64,000 nt of DNA from Paenibacillus thalictri (GCF_004307995.1 NZ_SIRE01000010.1:124001-188000), one strand, 5' to 3'. Positions 8,359 to 18,265 are shown, counted from the stretch's first letter. Made by a program: numbers and translations. Notes: generated from the letters alone by a model not told the origin.

Positions 8359-10482
8359 ATGCACCGAACACGAACGAGGCTTCTTGTATTGCTGCTGGGG
8401 ATTGCGCTGATGATCGGCGCAATTCCTCCGGCTTATGCCGACGGCGGCGCAGCGTCTGGAACGGATGACGGCGGCATACCGACGCTGGGCACCGTGAACA
8501 TTACGGACAACAGCTACTTCGAGCTGAGAGATTTAAACATTTTGCACGATCAGGGCGGTAAAAATGTGGCTTTTACCGTTACGATTCATAACAACGATGC
8601 CGCCGATCTGATGTTTATCGATTATTGGGTCCATTTGCTGACCAAATCGGGCAATCAGATTTCGGTACGCATGCTGCCGAAAGATAAGGATAAAAACCGG
8701 GTCACGCCAAAGGCAACGATGGATATCGGTTTTTATGCAACGGTTAACGAAGAAACCGAGCTTTCGGATCTTGTGTTTCAATTTATCAAATGGGATTTCA
8801 GCTTGCCGAGCTTTGAGCGCAAAATCGGCGAAATCAGCGTACCCGACAGCTACTCCGTCGTTACCCCGGCGGGCAGCTCGCGTATCGTCAAGATGAATGG
8901 CATTCCGATGAAAACAAGCATCAAAAAGCTGCTGGTCAGCAAAAACGAAAAAGACTACAACGCGACGGTTATTGTCATTATGCAAAATGTCGGCAATAAA
9001 AGCATTGCGATTCCGGCGTATCAGTTCGCGCTGCGGACAAGCGAAGGTTATCTGTACCCGCTGGATGCCAAAAACATCAAAGATTTGACGATCAATCCGC
9101 AGGTCGACAAAGAAATCGAAATGTCCGGCACAATCCCGATCGCCGTTCAGCCTAACGATTGGCAGCTGGTGGTAGTGGAAAACGTGGCCGATTTAAAAAT
9201 GAACCTTGGCGTAGCTTATTATGAGCTGCCTGCCGTATCGCAAACGGACGGGGGAGACATAGGCAAAGAGTACAATTTTTCGACCAAAAAAGGATTGTAC
9301 ACCGCTAAAGTGATGACGTTTAACCGCCTGCCTTGGGAAGATCAGGACATGCTGACGGCGAATCTGGTTCTGCAGAACAAGCAAAGCGATGCGCTGCCGA
9401 TTCCCGCTCTGACCGGATATTTCGAACTCGACGATGCGGTTAATGTAGAAGCCAAGCTGATCCAAACGGATAAAATCATTGGGCTTCCTGTGGGAAGCGA
9501 AGCGAATTACCAGTTCATCGGTAAGATGCCTTATACTTATACATTTTCCAAGGTGAAGCTGGTGCTTCAGGAAAAGGAAAGCGACACGGTCATCAACGAT
9601 TTGCTCGAATTTACGGGCAGCTCCGAGCTGATGAATATGCCTTACAATAATGTAGGGGAGACCTTCGTGTCTTCTCATCTGGGACGCAGCGCGGGTTACC
9701 AGGTACGCAGCGTGCAGACGCTGCAGGGCGATACGACGGACACGCTGCTGGCGCAGCTGGAGGTAGCGAACCTTGAAAAACGGTACACCGGTGTCACCCG
9801 GCTGATCGCTCAATTTAAAGCGCCGGACGGTTCGATTTATCCGGCGGCCGTCACCAATATCCAGAACAAAGTAAAACCGGGCGGCAAAGCGCTGTTGTTT
9901 GTTTCGGCCAACGTGCCTAAAGGCGTATCGCCTTCAGGTATGCATATCATTATCGGCGAAGCGATAACGGAAGGAAAACTTTCGGAGAAAGACGCCGTGC
10001 CCGACGGATACATCAACGCTTCGGCCTATTGGCTGCCGCAAGAACGCGTTGCGGTACAAGCCAATTTGACCAAGGTGGACCTGGCTCCTTATACGCTCAC
10101 CGTAAACCATATTACGACTTGGCTGAAGCTGGGCGAATTAAAGCTCACCTTCAATTATGAGCTGACTAAAGATGCGCTTGTCGAAACAAATACCGAAGGC
10201 CGCAAGCTTGTGTTTACGTTTGACGACGAGAAAGGAAATAAGACGTTTACACGCGAATTTGATTTCAAAGATTTTGATGGAGCCAAGCCAAACGACGGTA
10301 CCAAAGATACGAAAATTCGTCTTGGCAAAACGGACGGTTTTGAAATTATCGAAACCGACCAAGATCTTATTTTCAAGCTGGAAACGTTAAAAACATACCG
10401 CTTGAGCGTATATGACTCATTCCAAGGGCAGAAAAAACTGCTCGCCTCGCAAAAAATCGACTGGTTTACGACGACAGACTAA
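8359..10482 (+). CDS. Large secreted protein of repeated beta-sandwich-like units, exporter-associated
   Basis: A 707-residue protein with a clear Sec signal peptide (basic head, LLVLLLGIALMIGA, cleavage near AYA-DG). The mature part contains about four loosely repeated units of 100-130 residues, each with a pattern such as NKSIAIPAYQF followed by GYLYP, suggesting Ig/DUF4352-like beta-sandwiches. The last about 140 residues form a different beta-rich domain. No catalytic motif or wall anchor is visible. It closes the ABC operon 18 bases after the binding-protein gene, with AAAGGAG before the ATG, and is homologous in layout to the secreted protein at 15339 that closes the RND efflux operon. 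Function unknown; an extracellular accessory of the exporter is the natural guess. Confidence 0.8.
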   Translation: MHRTRTRLLVLLLGIALMIGAIPPAYADGGAASGTDDGGIPTLGTVNITDNSYFELRDLNILHDQGGKNVAFTVTIHNNDAADLMFIDYWVHLLTKSGNQISVRMLPKDKDKNRVTPKATMDIGFYATVNEETELSDLVFQFIKWDFSLPSFERKIGEISVPDSYSVVTPAGSSRIVKMNGIPMKTSIKKLLVSKNEKDYNATVIVIMQNVGNKSIAIPAYQFALRTSEGYLYPLDAKNIKDLTINPQVDKEIEMSGTIPIAVQPNDWQLVVVENVADLKMNLGVAYYELPAVSQTDGGDIGKEYNFSTKKGLYTAKVMTFNRLPWEDQDMLTANLVLQNKQSDALPIPALTGYFELDDAVNVEAKLIQTDKIIGLPVGSEANYQFIGKMPYTYTFSKVKLVLQEKESDTVINDLLEFTGSSELMNMPYNNVGETFVSSHLGRSAGYQVRSVQTLQGDTTDTLLAQLEVANLEKRYTGVTRLIAQFKAPDGSIYPAAVTNIQNKVKPGGKALLFVSANVPKGVSPSGMHIIIGEAITEGKLSEKDAVPDGYINASAYWLPQERVAVQANLTKVDLAPYTLTVNHITTWLKLGELKLTFNYELTKDALVETNTEGRKLVFTFDDEKGNKTFTREFDFKDFDGAKPNDGTKDTKIRLGKTDGFEIIETDQDLIFKLETLKTYRLSVYDSFQGQKKLLASQKIDWFTTTD

Positions 10483-10497
10483 TCGGCAGCGTAGCAT

Positions 10498-10532
10498 GAA
10501 ACACCGCATCTCTTGTAGGGGAGCGGTGTTTC
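10498..10532 (+). terminator. Stem-loop terminator closing the ABC export operon
   Basis: Perfect 10-bp stem GAAACACCGC / GCGGTGTTTC with a 15-base loop, 15 bases after the stop codon. The following run (TCTGTGTCTT) is only moderately U-rich. Confidence 0.7.
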
Positions 10533-10892
10533 TGTGTCTTCCGGCGAGTTGGATTTGTGCCGGCGTTCTCCGTCTCCAGACGGAGTTTTCCGCTGCGGAA
10601 AATCAGCCCCTGGCCCGGCGCTTTCAACGGTTTGCATCAAGTACAATGACATCATGACAACCAGCATAATATGGAAAAATGAAGCGTAAATCTTCAAGGG
10701 TACATATTTCCAGCATGGCCACTTTTTAAGGGAATTGTATGTTATTATCGTTAATAAACTTATTAACTTTAATAATATGGCTGCTGAATTTTCATAGAGG
10801 AGGAATGAATCAGGCATAGGGACGAGTAATTTCATTACCCGCATACATAAGCTGCAAGGATGGAAGGAATGGATGGGAGGAACTAGGGGAGC
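10533..10892. other. Intergenic region before the RND operon
   Basis: About 360 bases without a credible gene. It holds an AT-rich promoter-like part (10730-10780) with the inverted repeat listed separately, and ends in GGGAGGAA about 10 bases before the RND gene start. Confidence 0.5.
10750..10767. promoter_or_regulatory. Candidate operator, perfect inverted repeat upstream of the RND pump
   Basis: GTTAATAAACTTATTAAC: 8-bp arms around a 2-base centre, inside an AT-rich stretch with further outer symmetry (TATTAT on the left, ATAATA on the right). Size and composition resemble MarR- or TetR-family operators, which commonly control efflux operons. No such regulator gene is adjacent, so the assignment is inference. 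Confidence 0.45.
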
Positions 10893-13800
10893 ATGTTGAA
10901 GTTAACCGATTTTTCGATGAAAAATATTGCGGCTATCATTATTTTGATCGTATTGCTTTTTGTTGGAGGGGTATTTGCCTCGTCGACATTAAAGGTGGAA
11001 AGCATGCCGGACATTTCGTTTCCGGTTGTCGTTGTGTCCACGCAATATTTGGCGCCGCCAAAAGACGTGCTGGAAGACATTACGAAGCCGCTGGAGAAGG
11101 CGATTGCCGGACTGGAAGGCATCAAGACTTTGCGTTCGACGTCCAGCGACAACATTTCGCAAATCATCATTGAGCTGGAACAAGATAAGAAACCCGACGA
11201 TGTCAAAAAAGACGTCGAAAGCTTGATCGGCAACGTGAAGCTGCCGCAGAGCTCGGAGAAGCCAAAAGTGCTTACGCTTGGTTTTGCTTCCGAACCGGTA
11301 TATTATTTATCGGTTTATGCCCAGAACGGCATGAACCAAGACGAGCTTGACCGGGTGTATAAAGATGTCATATTGCCCGGCTTCAATTCGCTCAAAGGGC
11401 TTGACCATGTCGACTCCGTAGGCAACCAGGAAGCGGTGCTCAACATCAAGCTGGATTTGAACGCTATGAACAATTACAACCTGACTCCGGCGCAGTTGTC
11501 GCAGCTGATTCAGGAAGGGCTTGTTTCCAGCCCTGCGGGTTCGGTTGATTTTAACGGCAATACTCAGATGGTGCGCGTCAAAGGCGACGCCAATACGATT
11601 TATGGCTTGGAAAACATGAAAATTACGACGCCGAAAGGCGATACGGTGCTGCTCAAACAGCTGGCCCGTGTGGAAGCGATCCAGGAATCCGAGTTTTATT
11701 CGCGCTTGTCCGGCAAACCGGCAATCGGCGTTAACCTGTACAAGACCAAAAGCGCTAACGCCGTTGAATTCGGCGCCGCGGCGGACCAGTTGATGGAAGG
11801 CTGGAAGAAAGATTACCCGAACATCATGTTCCATACGATTTACAACAGCGCCACGGATATCAAGCAGTCCATTCACGGCATGGTGCAGGAAGGCTCGATG
11901 GGCGCCATACTCGCTTCATTAATGATATTGCTGTTTTTACGCAACCTGCGTATGACGATTATCGTGCTTGTGTCCATTCCTTTGTCGATACTTATTACGC
12001 TGCTGGTGATGGCGCCGTTGGGCATTTCGCTTAACATTATGACCTTGGGCGGCATGGCGATTGCGATCGGGCGGGTCGTCGACGACAGTATCGTTGTGAT
12101 CGAAAATATATTCAGTCAGCTGCAAAAAGCGCAGCAGCGCGATGAATCCGTTATCCGGTTTGCGACCAAACAGGTCGCAGCGGCCATCACCTCATCAACG
12201 ATTACGACCGTCGGCGTATTTGGCCCTATCGCTTTTGTCAGCGGCGTCATCGGCGAAGTGTTCCGCCCCTTTGCGATAACGATCGTGTGTGCGCTGCTGT
12301 CGTCGCTGATCGTGGCGCTGACGGTCATTCCGATGCTTGCTAAGCTGATGGTGCTAAGATCAAACAAGATCGGTCATCACGACGAAAATCATACGGGAAA
12401 ACTGATGCTGAAATATAAAAGCACGCTGCTGTGGTCTTTGAAAAATCCGATCAAAATGTCGCTGCTGGCGTTTGTGCTGTTTGCCGTCACCGTCATCTCG
12501 ACGGTTCCGCAGCTGGCGGTGTCGTTTATGCCGGAAAGCGAATCCGACAAGCTGATGCAGTTTACGATCAAAATGCCTCGCGAAACGACAATCGAAACGT
12601 TAAACGAAAAGGTTCGGGAAATCGAGACGATGATGCTCGAAGCCAAAGATTCCGCCGGCCAGCCGGCGTTCGACTATATCGAATCGCTGATCGGTTACAA
12701 CGGCGGCACGGACCGGGTTGCTTACCGGGCGAGTTTTTTCGCTGAAGCGTCCAAAGCGTCAAATGCGAAGGCGATCGCCAAGGAGTTCCAAGAAAAAATA
12801 TTGTATTCGCTGCCCAAGGGTTCTGAAGCGGAAGGCGTGCTGCTGACAGGAGGACCACCTTCCGGCGGATCGGATTTCTCTTATGCACTGATCGGTGACG
12901 ATATCAACTTGCTGAAAGTGGCGGCCGAGCGGGTTACGCAGAAGCTGAAGGAATTTCCGGAGCTTGTTGAAATCAAAGACGGCTTGAGCGAATCGAAAAC
13001 CGAAGTGGAAATTACCGTCGACCAGAACAAAGCAAGGCTGTACGGGCTGACTTCATCACAAATTATGGGCGGCGTCCACAGCTGGATTACGAAGCTGGAT
13101 GTCGGGGATCTGCGTTTCGACAACGTGTTGTATAAGACGAGAGTGGAGCTTGACCCGAAATATAAAAACTCATTGGACAAAATCGGCCAATTTACGCTCA
13201 AAACGCCAACCGGGGCAACCATTGCGCTTAATGAGGTGGCGAAAGTGCGGCAGATCGATGCGCCGGTTGCGATCAACCGAGAAGCGCAGGAACAAATCGT
13301 CAGTGTCACCGCCAATATCGACAGCAAAGATAAAGGCGGCGTCAGCAACAAGGTTGGGCAAGCGCTGAAAAGCGTCGACCTTCCAAGCGGGGTCCGCACA
13401 CAGGTGAAAGGCGTTACCGACGATATTCAAAAAAGCTTTAAAGAGATGTTTATGGCAATGTTTGCTTCTATTTTTATTGTGTATCTGGTTATGGTGCTGG
13501 CTTTCGGCAATGCAAGCGCGCCGTTTGCGATTTTGTTCTCCTTGCCGCTTGCCGCGATTGGCGGCTTGCTTGGCCTGGTGTTGACGAGAGAATCGATTAA
13601 CATCACGTCGCTTATCGGTTTCTTGATGTTGATTGGCGTTGTTGTTACCAATGCGATCGTATTGGTTGACCGCGTTCAACAGCTGCGCGAAAGCGGCGAG
13701 TCCATACGCGACGCTTTAGTGGAAGCGGGCATGACCCGGATGCGTCCGATCATCATGACCGCGGGTGCGACGATTATTGCCTTAATGCCGCTTGCGCTCG

Positions 13801-14000
13801 GACTCTCCAAAGGTACGATCATATCGAAAGGGCTGGCGGTAGTCGTGATCGGCGGCTTGACCACCTCAACGATGCTGACGCTTCTTATCGTACCGATTGC
13901 TTATGAGCTGGTCTACAAATTTAAAGACAAAATGTCGCGGCTGTTTCATAAAAAGCAAAAATCAGACCATTCCGAGGTGGATGCGGCGCCGCTTCATTAA
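10893..14000 (+). CDS. RND-family efflux permease (AcrB/SwrC-like)
   Basis: A 1035-residue inner-membrane pump with the RND layout: one membrane helix at residues about 10-30, a large external porter domain, six helices, then the same order again. The helix-4 motif AIGRVVDDSIVVIENIF contains the paired Asp of the proton relay, and helix 10-12 motifs (NAIVLVDRVQQLRE, GMTRMRPIIMTAG) are conserved. It resembles the Gram-positive SwrC/YerP group, which exports surfactants and drugs across the single membrane. It is followed by an adaptor lipoprotein and a secreted protein, forming a three-gene operon. The family is firm; the substrate is unknown. Confidence 0.94.
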   Translation: MLKLTDFSMKNIAAIIILIVLLFVGGVFASSTLKVESMPDISFPVVVVSTQYLAPPKDVLEDITKPLEKAIAGLEGIKTLRSTSSDNISQIIIELEQDKKPDDVKKDVESLIGNVKLPQSSEKPKVLTLGFASEPVYYLSVYAQNGMNQDELDRVYKDVILPGFNSLKGLDHVDSVGNQEAVLNIKLDLNAMNNYNLTPAQLSQLIQEGLVSSPAGSVDFNGNTQMVRVKGDANTIYGLENMKITTPKGDTVLLKQLARVEAIQESEFYSRLSGKPAIGVNLYKTKSANAVEFGAAADQLMEGWKKDYPNIMFHTIYNSATDIKQSIHGMVQEGSMGAILASLMILLFLRNLRMTIIVLVSIPLSILITLLVMAPLGISLNIMTLGGMAIAIGRVVDDSIVVIENIFSQLQKAQQRDESVIRFATKQVAAAITSSTITTVGVFGPIAFVSGVIGEVFRPFAITIVCALLSSLIVALTVIPMLAKLMVLRSNKIGHHDENHTGKLMLKYKSTLLWSLKNPIKMSLLAFVLFAVTVISTVPQLAVSFMPESESDKLMQFTIKMPRETTIETLNEKVREIETMMLEAKDSAGQPAFDYIESLIGYNGGTDRVAYRASFFAEASKASNAKAIAKEFQEKILYSLPKGSEAEGVLLTGGPPSGGSDFSYALIGDDINLLKVAAERVTQKLKEFPELVEIKDGLSESKTEVEITVDQNKARLYGLTSSQIMGGVHSWITKLDVGDLRFDNVLYKTRVELDPKYKNSLDKIGQFTLKTPTGATIALNEVAKVRQIDAPVAINREAQEQIVSVTANIDSKDKGGVSNKVGQALKSVDLPSGVRTQVKGVTDDIQKSFKEMFMAMFASIFIVYLVMVLAFGNASAPFAILFSLPLAAIGGLLGLVLTRESINITSLIGFLMLIGVVVTNAIVLVDRVQQLRESGESIRDALVEAGMTRMRPIIMTAGATIIALMPLALGLSKGTIISKGLAVVVIGGLTTSTMLTLLIVPIAYELVYKFKDKMSRLFHKKQKSDHSEVDAAPLH

Positions 14001-14057
14001 TGGAGAAATGGGCTGTCCGTTTACTGCAAATGTACGTAAGGAGAGGGAGATTAATCG

Positions 14058-15311
14058 ATGAATACCTTGTTTCTGAGTAAAACAAAGCAAACTGCCAAAT
14101 GGGCTGCCGTAATATTGCTTAGTTCGGCGCTGGCGGCGGGCTGTACAGCCGCCCAACCGCCCGCCAAGACGGAAGATAAGCCGGCGGAGGTGCAATTAAA
14201 AACCGTCAAGGTAAGCAAGATCGAAAAGCAAAAAATCGGTGATCCGATCGAACAAGTGGCTGATGTCGCCTCTTCCATTCAGATGGATGTCGTTGCCAAG
14301 GGCGGCGGAGATATTTTGGAAATTCTCAAAAAACGCGGCGACTACGCGGAGCAAGGCGAAGTGCTTGTGAAGCTGGATCCGACCGATGTGCAGCTTTCAA
14401 AGGAAAAAGCGGCAGTGGCCGTCCGCGGCTCGGAGCTGCAGCTTTCGAAGTCGAAGGAAGACTTGGCCAACTCCAAGCAGGAGCTGAAAAACGGCATTGC
14501 CAAAACCGAAGCGTCACTTAAAGATTTGGAAAAAACATACAACAAAATGAAAAACGATTACGACCTTGGGCTTGTCACCAAAATTCAATTGGAGCAGACC
14601 GAAACCCAACTGGGCAATATGAGACTTGATATCCAGAGCTCCCAAGACAAGTTGAAAACACTAGAGAGCACCAATTCTCTCGCCGCCTTGGAACAGCAGG
14701 CGCAATCATCGTCGCTGAGCTTGCGCGAAGCCGATCGCGCCTTGGGCAATCTGGAAATTAAAGCGCCAACCAGCGGCGTGATTACCGATCTGCCGATTGA
14801 CGTCGGCATGACCATTCCGGTAGGCTTCAAAGTTGCGCAGATGCAGAAGCTCGATCCGATCAAAATCAAAGCGGAGCTGACGGAAGCGACCGCGCAGCTG
14901 GTCCGCGGCAAAAGCGAACTCACTTTTTATGTGCCTGGCAGCGTGGATAAAACAAAAGGTAAAATCAGCTATTTGTCCGATGTCATGGGGTCCCAGAAAT
15001 CGTATTCGCTTGAGCTTGAGGTGCCTAACCAAGACAAAAAGCTGAAACCGGGGATGAAAGCGCAAGTTCAGCTGACCGAAGAAACCGACCAGGTTGTCGT
15101 ATCGGTGCCCACGTTGTCGGTTGTGCGCGAAGGCGGAGATACTTTTGTGTACATTTTAAACGGGGATACTGTGGAACGGCGTAAAGTATCGCTGGGCCGG
15201 CTGAATGAAACCGTCCAGGAAGTGACCTCCGGGGTGAAAGAAGGCGAGCAGCTTGTCGTCTCCGGACAACATCAACTCAAAGATAAAGAAAAAGTGCAGC
15301 TTGCGAAATAA
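14058..15311 (+). CDS. RND efflux adaptor lipoprotein (HlyD/AcrA family)
   Basis: A 417-residue lipoprotein: signal with lipobox LAAGC (Cys 29), then the adaptor order of lipoyl half-motif (GDILEILKKRGDYAEQGEVL), a long helical hairpin at residues about 110-215 (repeated Leu/Lys/Glu heptads), the second lipoyl half (LEIKAPTSGVITDLP), a beta-barrel and a membrane-proximal domain ending VVSGQHQLKDKEKV. GGAGAGGGAG precedes the ATG. It sits 57 bases after the RND gene and should join the pump on the outer face of the membrane. With no outer membrane in this kind of organism, what it docks to outside is an open point; the secreted product of the next gene is one candidate. Confidence 0.92.
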   Translation: MNTLFLSKTKQTAKWAAVILLSSALAAGCTAAQPPAKTEDKPAEVQLKTVKVSKIEKQKIGDPIEQVADVASSIQMDVVAKGGGDILEILKKRGDYAEQGEVLVKLDPTDVQLSKEKAAVAVRGSELQLSKSKEDLANSKQELKNGIAKTEASLKDLEKTYNKMKNDYDLGLVTKIQLEQTETQLGNMRLDIQSSQDKLKTLESTNSLAALEQQAQSSSLSLREADRALGNLEIKAPTSGVITDLPIDVGMTIPVGFKVAQMQKLDPIKIKAELTEATAQLVRGKSELTFYVPGSVDKTKGKISYLSDVMGSQKSYSLELEVPNQDKKLKPGMKAQVQLTEETDQVVVSVPTLSVVREGGDTFVYILNGDTVERRKVSLGRLNETVQEVTSGVKEGEQLVVSGQHQLKDKEKVQLAK

Positions 15312-15338
15312 TATTGTGCTTAGGTGGAGGAGAGTATC

Positions 15339-17087
15339 TTGACAATCAATTGGAGAAAAACGGCGGGTTCACTTGTAATTTCCGCATCGCTGCTTACGTG
15401 CGGGATGGGCGTCAGCGCTTCGGATATTCCCGAACAAGGAATGGCTGAGGAAGCAAGCTTGTCTATGGATGTTGCGAGCAAATATAAGCTGAACGAGCAG
15501 TTGGATGTGGAAGTCAAATCAACGCTCAACGAGCATGTTTTAAACGGGACCCGCATCGGCGTTGTTGTGCGTGTTAGTAACAAGGCCGCACAAACGGTTC
15601 GTGTGCCTGACACTTACGAGCTGCGGGTGAAAACGGCAGAAGGCGTGGAATATACGCTTCAGCCAAGTTCGGCAAATTCGAAATCGATCCAGCCGAAAAC
15701 AACACAAGAGCTCAGCTATATGTCCGTAATCGACCGCAGCGATAATGTAACATTGTCCGAAATCAATTGGACCGATGTCGATGTTTATGCTTATCCGAAG
15801 GCGGAAACGCTCATGTTAGCGATTCCGGTCGGAGAACGTCAATGGCGTGGCGGCGATACCCTCATCACCGATAAGTCGATGCTGAAAAAATGGGGAAATA
15901 CGTTTAACATTCTTCCTTACATATCGCCGCTGGAATACAAGCCGGTCAGCATTAACAAGGAAATTACATCCCAAGGACTTTCTTATGTGGTTCAGCTTCT
16001 AGTCAGCAATCCGACGGGCGGCCGGGAAACGGTACCGGATTTTAATGTGGACGGCAAAACTTCAACTAAAATATTCAGCGGCAAACGCGGCGAGCCGGGT
16101 TCGATTGTGTTGGAGGCCAAGGAGCAGAAATACATTCATTACGTTATCAATACCGATTTGGATTCCGTGCTTTCCAGCTTAAACGTGCTGACAACCGAGA
16201 CGTTTGCTCAAGGTACGGGCGGCGGGCCGATTAATTACAGTGTGGGCAGAGTGAATATCGCACTTCCCGGCAGCGCGGACCTAAATGGCAGCGCGGCGTT
16301 GCCTTACACCTTGGGTACGCCGATGAAATTCGATCAAATCAGCGACGTCATCCATCCGGAAATGGCTGTATCGATGATCGAATTTCGCATGAACGATAAT
16401 GAAGGCGAAGGCTCCAAAAACATAACGGCCAAATTCAAGCTGACCAATCAGAGCGACAGGCCGATGGCCGTACCGGCATTTCAAACAGACCTGCAAAGCG
16501 CCGATGGATTTCTGTATTCGGGCAACCGGCAAAACGTAACAACACAGAACATTTTGCCAAACTCTTCGCTGGTGGTCGGTTATTCTTTTACGCTTCCGGC
16601 TTCGGAAACGGGTAAAGGTTTAAGCATCAAAATTCAAGATGCCGCTACAGTCTCGCCATATAAATCGACGATAGCCGCATACAGCGTCGCCTTGCAGGAC
16701 GGTCTGGACGACAAACAGTTTTCATTATATCCGTTTGATGTCAAAATCGACTACTACACGATAACGCCTTATTACAACCGGCTTGGAAATTCCATGACGT
16801 ATTCCTATAAATTACGATTGGATATGAATATGAAGCGTGATCCGTTGGTTCAGATCGATTCCGGATTCTCCAAGCTGCAGTTTGACGCCTTCGATACGTT
16901 AGGCCGATTGGTCGGCACGACTCAGGCAAGTTTTCTTGGCACCGGCAAGCTGACCACCGGCGAAAATAATATTTACTTAAACGGCACGACGGAACAAATG
17001 GAGATGCAGTTAACCATTAAAATGTACGAAGTGTTCACGACCCCGGCAGGTGATTCCAAACGTCTGCTGGGTGAGTTCAAGCGGTAA
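15339..17087 (+). CDS. Secreted beta-sandwich-repeat protein, RND-associated; paralogue of the protein at 8359
   Basis: The start is TTG 15339, with GGAGGAGA 5-8 bases upstream; an in-frame GTG at 15324 lies inside that ribosome site. The 582-residue product has a signal peptide and about three repeated units with the same internal pattern as the 8359 protein: a strand, VPAFQTDLQSADGFLYS, then PNSSLVVGYSFTLP. The C-terminal domain (ITPYYNRLGNSMTYSYKLRL) also aligns by eye with that of the 8359 protein (VNHITTWLKLGELKLTFNYE). No catalytic residues or anchor are seen. It is the third gene of the RND operon, 27 bases after the adaptor. An extracellular partner of the pump is inferred from context only. 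Confidence 0.8.
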   Translation: MTINWRKTAGSLVISASLLTCGMGVSASDIPEQGMAEEASLSMDVASKYKLNEQLDVEVKSTLNEHVLNGTRIGVVVRVSNKAAQTVRVPDTYELRVKTAEGVEYTLQPSSANSKSIQPKTTQELSYMSVIDRSDNVTLSEINWTDVDVYAYPKAETLMLAIPVGERQWRGGDTLITDKSMLKKWGNTFNILPYISPLEYKPVSINKEITSQGLSYVVQLLVSNPTGGRETVPDFNVDGKTSTKIFSGKRGEPGSIVLEAKEQKYIHYVINTDLDSVLSSLNVLTTETFAQGTGGGPINYSVGRVNIALPGSADLNGSAALPYTLGTPMKFDQISDVIHPEMAVSMIEFRMNDNEGEGSKNITAKFKLTNQSDRPMAVPAFQTDLQSADGFLYSGNRQNVTTQNILPNSSLVVGYSFTLPASETGKGLSIKIQDAATVSPYKSTIAAYSVALQDGLDDKQFSLYPFDVKIDYYTITPYYNRLGNSMTYSYKLRLDMNMKRDPLVQIDSGFSKLQFDAFDTLGRLVGTTQASFLGTGKLTTGENNIYLNGTTEQMEMQLTIKMYEVFTTPAGDSKRLLGEFKR

Positions 17088-17253
17088 ATTTTCCAAGATG
17101 GTCGCCCCTGTCGTTCCCTGCGTGTCTGTTTCTACATATTATATGAGCAGAATGGCGCAGGACATGTTATAATAAAATTCTCCTCGGTGTACACAGAAAG
17201 TACACATTTGGAGCTATCATCTCGAGTATACGATGCGGAAGGGGCGATTTATC

Positions 17254-17796
17254 ATGAAACGTCAAGTACACAGCAAAGAAGTGAAGGAAGCGGTTTATCA
17301 GAAGCTGGCGGAACGTGGTGTGGAACTCGCGGATATCGCCTATATCGTCAGAGAAATGCAGCTTCCTTATTACCCTAATCTCACGTTAGATACATGTATA
17401 GAATCAATCAAGGCCGTATTGGATAAAAGGGAACTTCAGCACGCTATTCTTGTCGGCATCGAGCTTGACGTATTGGCTGAAAAAGGTATGCTGTCCGAGC
17501 CGCTGCAGTCGATCATTGAGACGGATGAAGGGTTGTTTGGTTGTGACGAAACGCTTGCCCTCGGGTCTGTTTTCGGATACGGCAGCATCGCGATTACGAC
17601 ATTCGGCCATCTGGATAAGCAAAAGACGGGCATTATTAAAAAGCTGGATACGAAGATCGGCAGCCGCGTCAATACGTTTCTTGACGATCTCGTAGCCAGC
17701 ATCGCCTCATCGGCTTCCAGCCGCATCGCCCATCGTCAGCGGGATTTGGACGAGCAAGCGGCGCAGTCGGAGCAGCGCGAGCATCATGCCAGTTAA
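17254..17796 (+). CDS. Phosphatidylglycerophosphatase A-like protein (YutG type)
   Basis: ATG 17254 with GGAAGGGG 9 bases upstream; an earlier in-frame ATG at 17233 lacks a site. The 180-residue product matches the bacillar PgpA/YutG group: GIELDVLAEKGMLSEPLQ, ETDEGLFGCDETLALGSVFG, the segment around NTFLDDLVASIASSASSRIA. Unlike the membrane PgpA of Gram-negatives this group has weak hydrophobicity overall. PgpA-family enzymes dephosphorylate phosphatidylglycerophosphate; whether this soluble-looking branch does so is less certain. Stands alone, with its own terminator. Confidence 0.87.
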   Translation: MKRQVHSKEVKEAVYQKLAERGVELADIAYIVREMQLPYYPNLTLDTCIESIKAVLDKRELQHAILVGIELDVLAEKGMLSEPLQSIIETDEGLFGCDETLALGSVFGYGSIAITTFGHLDKQKTGIIKKLDTKIGSRVNTFLDDLVASIASSASSRIAHRQRDLDEQAAQSEQREHHAS

Positions 17797-17848
17797 TATG
17801 CACTTATAATAGAAGGCTCAACGGACAGTCGTGGGCTTCAAAAATTGG

Positions 17849-17880
17849 AAAAGCTTCCTTGGTAACAAGGAAGCTTTTTT
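17849..17880 (+). terminator. Rho-independent terminator after the PgpA-like gene
   Basis: 13-bp perfect stem AAAAGCTTCCTTG / CAAGGAAGCTTTT with a GTAA tetraloop and a T-run. Confidence 0.9.
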
Positions 17881-17930
17881 GGTTATCCTATAAATGCCTC
17901 AGTTTTTCCATAACAGGAGTGATTTTATAT

Positions 17931-18101
17931 ATGAATATAAAGTGGGTTTATTGGGTCAAACTGTATGAAAGCAAATTTCAAGCCGGCTGCCTTGCCAAAC
18001 GAATGGAAGAGGACTGGTGGATTTACGGGTACGAATGTCCGCAGGAAGTGGAAGTGTACCGCTCGAAAAAAGGGCGTTTTGGCGTAAGATATATGGTATA
18101 A
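17931..18101 (+). CDS. Small protein of unknown function (56 residues)
   Basis: ATG 17931 with AGGAGTG 9 bases upstream. The product is rich in Trp, Tyr, Lys and Glu (KWVYWVKLYE, EEDWWIYGYECPQ) and has no membrane segment. Good ribosome site and placement between a terminator and a tRNA promoter favour a real gene. No family recognised. Confidence 0.6.
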   Translation: MNIKWVYWVKLYESKFQAGCLAKRMEEDWWIYGYECPQEVEVYRSKKGRFGVRYMV

Positions 18102-18109
18102 ATTTTTCC

Positions 18110-18139
18110 TTGACTTTATACATTGAACTGGTGTATATT
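18110..18139 (+). promoter_or_regulatory. Sigma-A-type promoter of the tRNA cluster
   Basis: TTGACT and TATATT separated by 18 bases, about 30 bases before the first tRNA of the three-gene cluster. Confidence 0.75.
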
Positions 18140-18168
18140 TATTTTTGCCGCTGTGAAGACGGCAATGA

Positions 18169-18247
<79 letters not shown>

Positions 18248-18265
18248 ACTCCTTTTTATGTATAA

